Positions 33,481 through 41,774 of a stretch of DNA of 64,000 nt are shown piece by piece. The DNA is from UBA2784 sp964494625 (lineage in GTDB: Bacteria > Pseudomonadota > Alphaproteobacteria > Micropepsales > Micropepsaceae). The notes under the pieces were generated by a model. The model saw only the letters and a list, made by a program, of their open reading frames with translations. It ran no database searches and was not told the DNA's origin. The position numbers and the translations under genes were made by a program. Every line of letters starts with the position of its first letter. Position 1 is the first letter of the stretch. The stretch is taken from assembly GCA_964494625.1 (NCBI GenBank), contig CAZBRT010000001.1:558001-622000 (forward strand), written 5' to 3'.

Positions 33481-33891
33481 TCACCTCTCCCGCTTGCCGC
33501 CTTCAATCAAGCGCAGATGATCTCGGGTGCGGCGCGCATTGGCATCGAGTACGGCGCGACCATCAAGCTCAAGATAAAAGCGACGGGCCTCGGCCAGCAC
33601 ATAGGCGCGGCGCGCCTCGCCTGCGCCCTCCCAGTCGGAAAAGATTTCGCCCATCCAGCTATAGCGCGCGGCGCCTGGCTGGTTGGGATCGGGATGCGGC
33701 GTGCGCGCATCGATCTCGGCCACGGTGATGTAGAAATGCGCGAGCGGATCGCGGCGGTCGCGCTCGTCGGCGGCGTGTTTGGCCTTTATCTTCTCATCAA
33801 TGCGGTTGATGACGCGCCCAATGCGCTCGCGATTGGCAAGTGCCAGCATCACGATGAATATGCCGAGCAACGACCAATAAAGATCGCTCAT
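33481..33891 (-). CDS. Small membrane protein of unknown function
   Basis: 136 residues: one N-terminal transmembrane helix (LYWSLLGIFIVMLALANR), then a charged, helical cytoplasmic part (IDEKIKAKHAADERDRRD) and a block YSWMGEIFSDWEGAGEARRAY. No family recognised. It follows the DUF971 gene on the same strand after 15 bases and is probably the last gene of the CnoX-LonN-Trm112-DUF971 cluster. Confidence 0.7.
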   Translation of the reverse strand: MSDLYWSLLGIFIVMLALANRERIGRVINRIDEKIKAKHAADERDRRDPLAHFYITVAEIDARTPHPDPNQPGAARYSWMGEIFSDWEGAGEARRAYVLAEARRFYLELDGRAVLDANARRTRDHLRLIEGGKRER

Positions 33892-33906
33892 GTCATTCTT
33901 TGCTCT

Positions 33907-34281
33907 TCAGGGTGCATCGCGCGAGAGGCCCTTGCCGGCAAGCGCCTTCTCATAGGCCGACATCAGGGCGTCCTTGTCGCGGCCCATCTGCCAGAGAAGA
34001 TCCCAGGAGTAGATGCCGGTGTCATGCCCATCGTCGAAGCGGAGCCGCACGGCATAATTGCCGATGGGCTCGACGGCGACAATCGCCACATTGCGCTTGC
34101 CCGGCACGGTGATTTTGGTGCTCGCCCCATGGCCGCGCACTTCGGCGCTGGGGCTTTCCACGCGCAGCAATTCGGCGGGCAGTTCGGCCATCGTGCCGTC
34201 ATCAAACGTGACGGCGAGCGTGCGGGCGCCGCGCTTCAGGCGCAGTTCAACCGGCCATGCGCCCGAAACCGCCATGGTCAT
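33907..34281 (-). CDS. DUF971-family protein
   Basis: 124 residues. The DUF971 fold (also the N-terminal domain of gamma-butyrobetaine hydroxylases) is recognised from FDDGTMAELPAELLRVESPSAEVRGHG and the C-terminal RLRFDDGHDTGIYSWDLLWQMG. The usual zinc-binding Cys are absent. Members are linked to iron-sulfur or 2OG-enzyme maturation by context, without settled function. Its start overlaps the Trm112 stop as ATGA. Confidence 0.88.
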   Translation of the reverse strand: MTMAVSGAWPVELRLKRGARTLAVTFDDGTMAELPAELLRVESPSAEVRGHGASTKITVPGKRNVAIVAVEPIGNYAVRLRFDDGHDTGIYSWDLLWQMGRDKDALMSAYEKALAGKGLSRDAP

Positions 34282-34469
34282 GGGTTGCGCTTCTCGCCAT
34301 CGGCCAGTTCACGCGCTTCTTCCGGCAACATGATCGGAATGCCCTCGCGCACGGGATAGGCAAGCCCCGCGCGGTCGGAAACCAGTTCCTGCCTTTCGCG
34401 GTCATAGCGCAGGCGGCCGCGTGTGACGGGGCAGACAAGGATTTCGAGAAGCTTCGGGTCAATGTCCAT
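34278..34469 (-). CDS. Trm112-family small zinc-binding-like protein
   Basis: 63 residues matching the Trm112/YcaR family: MDIDPKLLEILVCPVTRGRL, then LAYPVREGIPIMLPEEAREL. Only the first Cys of the usual zinc knuckle (CPVT) is retained, as in many proteobacterial members. In eukaryotes Trm112 activates methyltransferases; the bacterial role is less clear. It lies 9 bases after the Lon-N gene and overlaps the DUF971 gene. Confidence 0.9.
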   Translation of the reverse strand: MDIDPKLLEILVCPVTRGRLRYDRERQELVSDRAGLAYPVREGIPIMLPEEARELADGEKRNP

Positions 34470-34478
34470 TGCCTGTCC

Positions 34479-35144
34479 TCAGTTCAGCGTGCGGCCATCG
34501 GATGAATTGCCGGCAATCGCCAATTCGACCAGCGAGAGGGCGACCTTGGCACGCGCTGCAAGATCGGGCGCTTCCAGCAGGGCTTGCTTTTCGGCCGACG
34601 GAAAGGGCGAGAGCATCGCGACCGCATTGATCAGCATGTCGGCGGGCGCTTCCTCCACCCATTTCCAGTCAATCTCGACATTGAGCATGCGCACAAAGGG
34701 CTTCAGGGCCGCAATCAGGCGCGCGCGATCAAACGGATCATCGCCCTTGGGGCTTTCAAAATCTCCGGCGAATTTCTGCCAATCGGCTTTCACCTGGCGA
34801 TAGGGCGTCACCACCTTCAGCTCTTCGCCGATGGCAAAGCGCGCAATGCCGGTCAGCCCAACCAGCATCCGGCCGTCGCCCGTTTCCGTGTAGGAGGTTA
34901 TCCGTCCCGAACAACCAACGGGAAAAAGCACGGGCGCGCGGGCGCGGTCATTCTCGCGCGCGGGCTGGATCATGCCGATGATGCGATGGCCGCTCATCGC
35001 GTCATCAATCATCGCGAGATAGCGTTCCTCGAAAATGTTGAGCGGCAAATTCGCCCGCGGCAGAAGGATCGCGCCGGGCAGCGCAAAGAGCGGGATCACG
35101 CCCGGCATGTCGTCCGGCCCCTTGTATTGCGGCGGAAAATTCAT
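34479..35144 (-). CDS. Lon N-terminal-domain (PUA-like) protein
   Basis: 221 residues comprising only the Lon substrate-binding domain: IPLFALPGAILLPRANLPLNIFEERYLAMIDDAM, then GCSGRITSYTETGDGRMLVGLTGIARF. There is no ATPase or protease domain, as in the stand-alone LonN proteins of alphaproteobacteria. Probably an adaptor or chaperone-like protein in proteostasis, inferred from the domain and from the neighbouring CnoX. It starts 8 bases after the cnoX stop. Confidence 0.92.
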   Translation of the reverse strand: MNFPPQYKGPDDMPGVIPLFALPGAILLPRANLPLNIFEERYLAMIDDAMSGHRIIGMIQPARENDRARAPVLFPVGCSGRITSYTETGDGRMLVGLTGIARFAIGEELKVVTPYRQVKADWQKFAGDFESPKGDDPFDRARLIAALKPFVRMLNVEIDWKWVEEAPADMLINAVAMLSPFPSAEKQALLEAPDLAARAKVALSLVELAIAGNSSDGRTLN

Positions 35145-35152
35145 GGGCAGGC

Positions 35153-36133
35153 TTACCGGAACAGCAATGACGACAGGCGGCGGCGGCCGGAAATGACGCG
35201 TGGATCATTGGCGCCCAAGACTTCAAAGAGGTTGACCAGTTCCTTGCGCGCGGCTCCCTCATTCCATTTGAGGTCGCGGCGGCAGATTTCCAGAAGCTCG
35301 TCCATCGCGGCTTCCACGTCGCCGCTGCCCGCAAGGGCAAGCGCCAGATCAAGCCGCGCCTGATGATCGGCGGGATCGGCCGTCACGCGTGCGCGCAAGG
35401 GGGCGGGGTCGCCGGCCTTGCCGGCCTTTTCGGCCAAGGCAATCGTTGCCTCGATGGCGCTGACATCGGGATGGTTGCGCTTGTCTTCCGGCAGGGTTGC
35501 CAGCATGGATTTTGCCTGCTCGATTTCGCCCACCATGACATAGCAGCGCGCAAGGCCCGTCACGGCGGCTGCATTGAGCGGTTCGGTCTCAAGCACCTGG
35601 GCAAAGGCGTCTGCCGCGCCCTGAATGTCGTTGGCGGCAAGCGCTTGGGTGCCAAACGCGATCAGCTCATCAACCGGCGACACCATGGCCGCGCCGCCTG
35701 CCAGCTTCATGACAAACTGCTTTACCTGGCTTTCGGGCAACGCGCCCATGAAGCCATCGACGGGCTGGCCGTTCTTGAAGGCATAGACGGCCGGGATCGA
35801 CTGGATGCGGAACTGGCGGGCGATATCGGGGTTCTCGTCGATATTGACCTTGACCATGCGCACGGCGCCGCGCTGCTCGCGCACCAATTTTTCCAGGACA
35901 GGCGTCAGCTGCTTGCAGGGGCCGCACCATGGCGCCCAGAAGTCGATGATGACCGGCACCTCCATCGATGCCTCCAGAACATCGGCGGCAAAGGTGCGGA
36001 CATTCGTGTCCTTGATCAGGTTGGCGTCGGTCGCCTGTGGCGCTGCAGTGCCAAGGCCGACGGTCTGGCCTGCCTTCTGCGTGGGGGGCTGGCCCGCAGG
36101 TTTTGGCGGATTGCCGCCGATAATCGTGGTCAT
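35153..36133 (-). CDS. cnoX: Thioredoxin-TPR co-chaperone (CnoX/YbbN)
   Basis: 326 residues. A thioredoxin domain (about 45-150) carries the redox-active WCGPC and the cis-Pro in SIPAVYAFKNG. It is followed by a TPR-like C-terminal half (about 165-320). E. coli CnoX has lost the first active Cys, while alphaproteobacterial versions such as Caulobacter CnoX keep WCGPC and act as redox-active holdases passing clients to GroEL. The N-terminal 40 residues are Gly/Pro-rich. It leads the cluster towards LonN and Trm112; a TATATA -10-like element lies upstream at about 36166. Confidence 0.92.
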   Translation of the reverse strand: MTTIIGGNPPKPAGQPPTQKAGQTVGLGTAAPQATDANLIKDTNVRTFAADVLEASMEVPVIIDFWAPWCGPCKQLTPVLEKLVREQRGAVRMVKVNIDENPDIARQFRIQSIPAVYAFKNGQPVDGFMGALPESQVKQFVMKLAGGAAMVSPVDELIAFGTQALAANDIQGAADAFAQVLETEPLNAAAVTGLARCYVMVGEIEQAKSMLATLPEDKRNHPDVSAIEATIALAEKAGKAGDPAPLRARVTADPADHQARLDLALALAGSGDVEAAMDELLEICRRDLKWNEGAARKELVNLFEVLGANDPRVISGRRRLSSLLFR

Positions 36134-36323
36134 GGGAGGGGATCCGGGCTGGTTTCTTTCCCCCTATATAGAGTGCGACAGGCGGCGTTCAAAGCCGAAC
36201 GGCGGGCCTTGAGTGGGGCATGATCATCGTGGGGGGCGCCCCATGGTCTTGCCTTGGCTTTGGCAGCAATATGGGCGGGGCCGTCGACCATTCCCGAAAA
36301 TGCCTCTCCATCAAGGAACCAAC

Positions 36324-37295
36324 ATGCGCCGCCTTCGCCTCAGCATTGTCGCCGCCACACTTCTTGCAGGCCTCAGCGGTCCGGCATGGGCCGAATTGCC
36401 GGTCAGCGAGCAGATGCTTTCGCAGGCGGGGCTTCGCTACACGATTGATCTCAAATATCCCGCGACCGGCATCAGGGCGATTGATGCGGTCATCGAAAGC
36501 TTTGCCGCCGAACGGCGCGACGAGATGCTGCCCTATTTCAGCGATCCTGAAGCCGCGCAATATCTGCCCGAGGGCATGGGCATGTTTGCCGAACTCAATT
36601 ACCAGGTCGGGCGCAATGACGACGAATGGTTCGGTGTGAGCTTCACCTACTTCACTTTTGCGGGCGGCGCGCACCCCAACACGATGCAATACGGCTTCAA
36701 CTTCCTTGTGGAAGACGGCGCGCTGGTGGAGCTGGCCGAGATCATCGGCCATGACGGCATCAGGTTTGTCAGCGCCTATGCCATCGCCGACATCGACAAG
36801 CAGTTCGGCAATGACGGCATTGATGTGGAGGATGAATGGGTGTTGCGCGGCGCGGGTGCGCGCGCATCCAACTTCGACGCGTTCCTGTGGGGCACCGACA
36901 CGCTCACCATCGTATTTCCCGCCTATCAGGTGGCGCCTTATGCGGCAGGGCCGGTGACGGTTGAAATCCCTGTGGCCAAGCTTTCGCCCTATGTGCGTGA
37001 TGATCTGCGTGCGCCGCTCGCGTCGTTTGATTGCGCGAAGGCAGGTACGGCCGTGGAGAAAGGCATCTGCGCCGATGCGGGTGTGGCGCGGCTGGACCGC
37101 CATGTGGCGGACGCCTATGCGGGCCAGCTTCTCTATCTTTCCGAAGAAAGCGAGATTGCTGCGGTCAAGCAGGTACAGCGCGAATTCCTGCGCACCCGCG
37201 ATGCTGCGTGCGGGGCCAAGGCGGCAGGTGCTGCGATGAGCGAGTGCCTGACAGAGGCCTATACCGCGCGGCTGGCAGCGATCAGGGCGGGGTGA
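36324..37295 (+). CDS. Secreted DUF3298 protein with C-terminal LprI-like domain
   Basis: 323 residues from the ATG at 36324 (AAGGA upstream) with a signal peptide (LSIVAATLLAGLSGPAWA). Residues 25-220 match DUF3298/RsiV-type: FTYFTFAGGAHPNTMQYGFNF, then FPAYQVAPYAAGPVTVEIP. The last 90 residues (FDCAKAGTAVEKGICAD...RTRDAACG...CLTEAYTARLAAI) are an LprI/DUF1311 lysozyme-inhibitor-like module with four Cys. Together they suggest a periplasmic cell-wall or lysozyme-related binding protein; function inferred. Confidence 0.82.
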   Translation: MRRLRLSIVAATLLAGLSGPAWAELPVSEQMLSQAGLRYTIDLKYPATGIRAIDAVIESFAAERRDEMLPYFSDPEAAQYLPEGMGMFAELNYQVGRNDDEWFGVSFTYFTFAGGAHPNTMQYGFNFLVEDGALVELAEIIGHDGIRFVSAYAIADIDKQFGNDGIDVEDEWVLRGAGARASNFDAFLWGTDTLTIVFPAYQVAPYAAGPVTVEIPVAKLSPYVRDDLRAPLASFDCAKAGTAVEKGICADAGVARLDRHVADAYAGQLLYLSEESEIAAVKQVQREFLRTRDAACGAKAAGAAMSECLTEAYTARLAAIRAG

Positions 37296-37319
37296 GGTCG
37301 CGTTAACCCGTTGTGTTCA

Positions 37320-37333
37320 GGGGCGAAAGCCCC
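37320..37333 (+). terminator. Short hairpin after the DUF3298-LprI gene
   Basis: GGGGC-GAAA-GCCCC, a 5-bp stem with a stable tetraloop followed by CCCTTGCG. Weak as a terminator because the T-tract is poor. Confidence 0.3.
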
Positions 37334-37413
37334 CCCTTGCGCGCAGGGCCCAGTTGGGCAATAAGTGCGGCCCTTACGCCGCCCCCGGTCCATACCCGCG
37401 GGGGCATGTGGAT

Positions 37414-37488
37414 GCGGGCGTAGCTCAGGGGTAGAGCACAACCTTGCCAAGGTTGGGGTCGTGAGTTCGAATCTCATCGCCCGCTCCA
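37414..37488 (+). tRNA. tRNA-Gly (anticodon GCC)
   Basis: 75 nt with encoded CCA. Acceptor GCGGGCG pairs with CGCCCGC, D-arm GCTC/GAGC, anticodon stem CAACC/GGTTG around TTGCCAA (anticodon GCC, reads GGC), T-arm GTGAG/CTCAT around TTCGAAT. A decayed copy with duplicated flanks lies at 39453-39530. Confidence 0.97.
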
Positions 37489-37560
37489 ATCATTTCATTC
37501 CACCGCAGGCAATTGGTGCGCGCCGGGCTGGCCCGTTGCGTAACCCGCGTTGGTCAAGCG

Positions 37561-38865
37561 TCAATCAATCGCCACCTTGCGGACCGGCTCCCCGTAGCAG
37601 AAATCAAATTCACGCCTGCCGATCTCCGCCACATAGGCATCGGGCCGGATGAGAATGTGCGGCGCGTTCCGCCGGATCAGCTGGGTTGCGCCCGTGTGGC
37701 GCAATTGTGCAAACAGGCGGGTTCCATCGGGCAAGATTCGATCGGGCATGCGATCACCCGGCGCCACACCATTGCTTTCAGTGCCCACACTCAATGGACT
37801 GTCACGATAGCTGAGGGAAAGCTGATTGGTCAGTTCGCCGCGTTGGCGCGACGTCTTCACATGCAGCGTGCCGGTCAGATTCAACATGGCGGCGGCTACG
37901 GGCAGGCGTTCCTGCTGATAGGTGTCGAGCAGGGCTTCGTCGCCGGTCTTGATGGCGGCTGCCAATTTCCATCCGAGGTTCCACGCATCCTGCACGCTGG
38001 TATTGAGCCCCTGCGCGCCGGAGGGCGGATGCAAATGCGCGGCATCGCCAGCCAGGAAAACGCGGCCAACGCGATAGCGATCCACCATGCGCGTTTGATG
38101 CTTGTAGGCGGATTGCCAGACAATGCGTTTGACGCGCTGCCCGGTTGTGCGCTTCACGCCTGCCTCCAGCCCCTTGTCTGCAATGCGCTTGGGCGATTGC
38201 AGCTGGAAGAGGTCGCCAATCGGCAGCGGGCAGAGCGAGGGCGGACCGCCGCGATTGAGCGGCCAGACATGCCAGTAATTCCGGTCGAGGCCGTCGATCT
38301 CAAGATCGGCGACAATCATCTCCTTGTTGTCGAGTGCCGTGCCGAAGAGTTGAGCGCCGATGAGGTTGCGCACCGCGCTGCGCCCGCCATCGCAGCCGAC
38401 CAGATAATCTGCCTTCACCGTTTCGCCGGTTGAAAGACCAGCGGTCACGCCCCTGCCGGACTGGTCAAGGGAAACGACGCCCGCATCGAATTCAACCTGG
38501 CCGCCCAGCCCGGCAAAGCGCGCATGGAGGACTTCATTTGTGCGCCATTGGGGCACCATCAGCATGTTGGGATAAGGCCGGTCAGCTTTGGGCGCATGAT
38601 GCGTGCCCAGGGGTGCGAGCTTCTTGCTGAACGGACCCAAGTGAATTTTCAGCGGCGGATAGAGCGTGGCGGAGGCGGCAAGTTCACCGGACACGCCGAT
38701 CAGGTCAAAGATTTCCAGCGTTCGAGGCTGAACGCCCTTGCCCCTTGATCCGCCAAAGGGGCCCAAGGCAGCGTCAACCACCCGCACCGCAATGTTCCGG
38801 CGCAGCAGTTCAATGCCCAGCATCAGGCCTGCGGGGCCGGCACCTGCGACCAGGACTTGTGTCAT
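37561..38865 (-). CDS. Aromatic-ring FAD monooxygenase (PheA/TfdB family)
   Basis: 434 residues from the ATG at 38865 (GGGCGGA 5 bases upstream; the longer frame adds no conserved residues). FAD-binding GAGPAGLMLGIELLRR, the DG motif LVGCDGGRSAVRNLIG, and the GD motif VFLAGDAAHLHPPSGAQGLNTSVQDAWNLGWKL are all intact. The C-terminal thioredoxin-like domain of classical phenol hydroxylases is absent, so it is a short member. It would hydroxylate a phenol, polyketide or antibiotic. It is divergent from a marR gene with an operator-like palindrome between. Confidence 0.9.
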   Translation of the reverse strand: MTQVLVAGAGPAGLMLGIELLRRNIAVRVVDAALGPFGGSRGKGVQPRTLEIFDLIGVSGELAASATLYPPLKIHLGPFSKKLAPLGTHHAPKADRPYPNMLMVPQWRTNEVLHARFAGLGGQVEFDAGVVSLDQSGRGVTAGLSTGETVKADYLVGCDGGRSAVRNLIGAQLFGTALDNKEMIVADLEIDGLDRNYWHVWPLNRGGPPSLCPLPIGDLFQLQSPKRIADKGLEAGVKRTTGQRVKRIVWQSAYKHQTRMVDRYRVGRVFLAGDAAHLHPPSGAQGLNTSVQDAWNLGWKLAAAIKTGDEALLDTYQQERLPVAAAMLNLTGTLHVKTSRQRGELTNQLSLSYRDSPLSVGTESNGVAPGDRMPDRILPDGTRLFAQLRHTGATQLIRRNAPHILIRPDAYVAEIGRREFDFCYGEPVRKVAID

Positions 38866-38883
38866 GACATCCGCCCGCTTTCC

Positions 38884-38908
38884 TATCAGTGCATAATGCA
38901 CGGATATA
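38884..38908. promoter_or_regulatory. Candidate MarR operator in the divergent promoter
   Basis: The core GTGCAT-A-ATGCAC (38889-38901) is a perfect palindrome and is extended by CCTATC on the left and GATATAGG on the right, 24 bases from the monooxygenase start. Size and symmetry fit a MarR dimer site. Confidence 0.6.
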
Positions 38909-38954
38909 GGTTTTTGTGCTGGCCTGCAAGCTGACTGCGCATTAGGAATGGGCC

Positions 38955-39383
38955 ATGCACTGGACGGATGAGCTTCACGCGGCTGCCTTGGCGATTGCCG
39001 ACTTTGTCAACAGGTCGGATGTCGACGCACGGCTTCTGGCCGACTCGGGGGTCAAGCTGGACCGCGCGCTTTTCCCGCTGTTGTCGCGCATCAGCATGGC
39101 GGGCGAGATCGGCACAATGGCGCTTGCCAATCTGATCGGGCGTGACCATTCAACCGTCAGTCGCCAGACAGCCAAACTGGAAGAACTGGGTCTTGTTGTG
39201 CGTGTGCCAAGTGCAGAAGATGCGCGCGTCCGCCGCTTGGCGCCAAGCGACAACGGCAAAACGCTGATCCGCAAGGTGCGCAATGTGCGCCGCAAGATGC
39301 TGGAGCGGCATTTTCGGGGCTGGACGGATCAGGACCGCGAGGTTCTGGTCCAGCTTCTCAAGCGCATGGTCATCGGCAAGTAA
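38955..39383 (+). CDS. MarR-family transcriptional regulator
   Basis: 142 residues with the MarR winged helix: LANLIGRDHSTVSRQTAKLEELGLVVRVPSAEDARVRRLAPSDNG, where the recognition helix and beta-wing are readable. No obvious redox Cys. It probably represses the divergent aromatic monooxygenase and itself, released by a phenolic ligand; this is inferred from the arrangement. Terminal helices (KMLERHFRGWTDQDREVLVQLLKRM) form the dimer interface. Confidence 0.92.
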   Translation: MHWTDELHAAALAIADFVNRSDVDARLLADSGVKLDRALFPLLSRISMAGEIGTMALANLIGRDHSTVSRQTAKLEELGLVVRVPSAEDARVRRLAPSDNGKTLIRKVRNVRRKMLERHFRGWTDQDREVLVQLLKRMVIGK

Positions 39384-39452
39384 CCTGCACGCGGTGGATG
39401 CGGTCGCCGCTGTGTGCGCCGCGCCCGGGCCATACCCGCTGGGAATGTGGAT

Positions 39453-39530
39453 GCGGACGTAGCGCGCATGGGTAGAGCACAAATTTGCCAAGGGTTGGGT
39501 CGTGAGTCTGAATCTCATCGCCCCGCTTCA
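39453..39530 (+). pseudogene. Decayed tRNA-Gly (GCC) copy
   Basis: Aligns along its whole length to the intact tRNA-Gly at 37414, including upstream flank (CCATACCCGC, ATGTGGATGCGG). Damage: an acceptor G to A, extra bases in the D-arm (GCGCGCATGGGTA), an anticodon stem changed to CAAAT, and T-loop TTCG changed to TCTG. The loop TTGCCAA is still present. A working cloverleaf is unlikely. Confidence 0.85.
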
Positions 39531-39552
39531 CAATTTCCCCAAGCTGGCCGGT

Positions 39553-40332
39553 TCAGTCTTGGCCCCGTTCCAGCGGCTTGCAGCCGCTCACCGAGGTCGC
39601 GCAACCAAAAAAATGACGCTTGAACACTACCTCCAGCCCTCGCTCCTCAAGCATTCGGGCGAAGGGGGAGGCGCTGCCGAAATTCGTGCAATAGGTGCCG
39701 ATCATCGCAAAATCCTGCGCGCCGCGCAGCAACAACCGCTCGACAAGCGGCAGGATGCCCTTCAGGTGCAAGAGATAGAGCGGTCGGAAAACCCAGCCCT
39801 CGGGATCCGACGCCTCGATCAGCGCAAAGCGGCCCCCAGGCTTCAATACTCGCGCGATCAGTGCGGCAAGCCGGTCAAGCTGGGACGGCTCGAATGTCTT
39901 CAAACCGAATGTCGAGATGACAAAGTCAGCGCTGTCCGCCGGCAACGCGCTTGCAAAAACGTCATCCTCAATGAACGCGATCTTCTGCTTCCGCATGCGG
40001 TGAAGGCGCTTCATTGCCCGATTGTGCATGCCGGTTGAAATATCAACCGCTGTGATGGCCCCAATTGCGGGGTGCTTCCTGAAAAGATGTGGCCATGCCT
40101 CGCCTGTGCCCGCCATGAGATCATAGCCCAGCGCACCATCAGGCAGGGAGGCGCCCAGCAAATCGACGCATTGTCCGCGCCAGCGCTCCGTAAATCCGAA
40201 CGAGCACGCATAGCTGAAAAGGATGTACTTTCCCGAGCAGCGGTCAAACACGTCCTTCACAAAAGAAGGATCGTAGATGCGCGACGGTTCGCCGGGCGAT
40301 TGTGATGGTCGGGTGGATTGGTGTTCATTCAT
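39553..40332 (-). CDS. Class I SAM-dependent methyltransferase (UbiE-like)
   Basis: 259 residues. The SAM-binding motif I is YDLMAGTGEAWPHLF, an acidic residue follows in AVDIS, and UbiE-like blocks are DFVISTFGLKTFE and RVLKPGGRFALIEASDPEG. The segment GWVFRPLYLLHLKGILPLVERLL resembles the hydrophobic region of quinone methyltransferases. An N-terminal stretch of about 20 residues is polar and disordered. It does not obviously belong with its neighbours; substrate unknown. Confidence 0.82.
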   Translation of the reverse strand: MNEHQSTRPSQSPGEPSRIYDPSFVKDVFDRCSGKYILFSYACSFGFTERWRGQCVDLLGASLPDGALGYDLMAGTGEAWPHLFRKHPAIGAITAVDISTGMHNRAMKRLHRMRKQKIAFIEDDVFASALPADSADFVISTFGLKTFEPSQLDRLAALIARVLKPGGRFALIEASDPEGWVFRPLYLLHLKGILPLVERLLLRGAQDFAMIGTYCTNFGSASPFARMLEERGLEVVFKRHFFGCATSVSGCKPLERGQD

Positions 40333-40388
40333 GCCGCAAAGTCTTGCACCGGCGCTCTTTCCGACGACAGGCGGCCCTTCGCCGCGCC

Positions 40389-41165
40389 TCAGATGAGCGC
40401 CAGCGCCCTTGCTGCCACATAGGCTGCGACCGCCAGCACCATCACCGCAAAGAGGCGCCGGGCGAGTGTCGCGCGGGTGGCAAGCGCGCGCGCGACATAA
40501 AGTCCGATGGCGCCGCCGATGATCCCGCCGCCCACCATCAGGGCGGCCAGCGTGAAGTCGACATAGCCTGACAGCGCGTAGTTGAACGATGTCGCGCTGC
40601 CGAACGCGACAACGGACACCAGCGACGAAGCGGACGCATTCGCCATCGTCATATGGGCTGCAAGGATGAGGCCTGGCACGATCAGAAAGCCACCGCCGAT
40701 GCCGAAAAAGCCGGCGGCAAAGCCGGTGGCAAGGCCGATGGGCACAAGGCGGATCGCCACTTGCCTATCCAGATGCGCGTCGCCGTCGCCTTCGCTCTTC
40801 GGCTTGCGGAACATCGAAAGCGCAATAGCGGCCATGGCGATCGAGAAGAAAAGCAGGAGATCATCGCCGGGCAATTGCTTGGCGATGGTCGAGCCGACAA
40901 ATGATCCCGCAAGGCCCGCGCCCGCAAACACTAGCGCACAGGGCCATTTGACGCGGCCCGCACGCGCATGGCCTGCAAGGCCGATAGCGGCATTGGCTGC
41001 CACAGCAAGGCTTGATGTGCCGATGGCGACATGGGCGTCGCCCACGCCGACCAGATAAAGCAGAAGCGGGGCGGCCAGGATCGAGCCACCGCCGCCAAAG
41101 CTTGCCAACAACGTGCCGACAATGACACCGCTGGCCAGCGCCAATGCAATCGTTGCGGGATCCAC
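40389..41165 (-). CDS. TauE/SafE-family anion exporter (sulfite/sulfur exporter)
   Basis: 258 residues with about eight hydrophobic helices and the two family repeats: GTLLASFGGGGSILAAPLLLYLVGV and GFAAGFFGIGGGFLIVPGLIL. It is the third gene of a sulfide-response operon (bigR, rhodanese-DUF2892, this gene), with a 10-base gap to the rhodanese gene. It probably exports sulfite or thiosulfate produced by sulfide oxidation. Confidence 0.93.
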   Translation of the reverse strand: MDPATIALALASGVIVGTLLASFGGGGSILAAPLLLYLVGVGDAHVAIGTSSLAVAANAAIGLAGHARAGRVKWPCALVFAGAGLAGSFVGSTIAKQLPGDDLLLFFSIAMAAIALSMFRKPKSEGDGDAHLDRQVAIRLVPIGLATGFAAGFFGIGGGFLIVPGLILAAHMTMANASASSLVSVVAFGSATSFNYALSGYVDFTLAALMVGGGIIGGAIGLYVARALATRATLARRLFAVMVLAVAAYVAARALALI

Positions 41166-41175
41166 GATGCGACCG

Positions 41176-41763
41176 TTACGCCAACTGCGGCCGGTTCCTC
41201 GTTGTGTTCCACGGCATCACGGCAAGAAGCTTTGCCATGCCGCACCAGCCGGTGCTGCCGGCAAATACAAGGCCTGCGCCCAGAAAGGCGGGCAGGAAGA
41301 CGAAGTTGATGTTGACGAAGAGCGTCAGCAGCACGCCGATCAAAGTGAGGGTGCCGATGGTGATCTGCACCTGGCGCATCAGTTCCAGCGGCGCATGTTT
41401 GTTGACATTGAGGGGCAGGTTGGCGGCTTTCCATGCATTAATGCCGCCCGTCAGCACAAAGGCATCACCCTTAACGTGATGGGCCAGCGCATCGCAATTC
41501 TGCGCCGTGCGCATGCCCGAGCGGCAGTGGAAGACGACCGGCGTTTTGGGGGCGAGCCCGTCAAGCTCCTCGGCAACAATCGACATGGGCATGGAATGCG
41601 CGCCCTTGATGTGCTCGCGCGCAAACTCGTCCGTCTCGCGGATGTCGATCAGCGTCACCTCACCCTTGGCGAGTTTGGCGGCCAACGTCTTTGCATCCAT
41701 CGGTGCGAGGGCTGCTGGGGCTTTGATCGGGGCTTTCTGGGGGGCTTTTTGGGGAGCGTTCAT
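41176..41763 (-). CDS. Rhodanese domain fused to DUF2892 membrane module
   Basis: 195 residues from the ATG at 41763, with GAGG upstream; earlier in-frame ATGs overlap the bigR stop. An APQKAPQKAPIKAPAALAP low-complexity leader is followed by a rhodanese domain with active-site Cys in HCRSGMRT. Two hydrophobic helices with GSTGWCGMAKLL form the DUF2892 module, which has its own Cys. It transfers sulfane sulfur at the membrane, in the sulfide-detoxification operon. Confidence 0.9.
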   Translation of the reverse strand: MNAPQKAPQKAPIKAPAALAPMDAKTLAAKLAKGEVTLIDIRETDEFAREHIKGAHSMPMSIVAEELDGLAPKTPVVFHCRSGMRTAQNCDALAHHVKGDAFVLTGGINAWKAANLPLNVNKHAPLELMRQVQITIGTLTLIGVLLTLFVNINFVFLPAFLGAGLVFAGSTGWCGMAKLLAVMPWNTTRNRPQLA

Positions 41764-41774
41764 GGGCTTCATCC

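Noticed and set aside
39453..39530. A second functional tRNA-Gly
   Set aside because: Acceptor, D-arm, anticodon stem and T-loop are all damaged; called as a pseudogene.
39553..40332. Methyltransferase as part of the tRNA-Gly bracketed cassette
   Set aside because: It lies outside the duplicated flanks and is not oriented with the monooxygenase-MarR pair.
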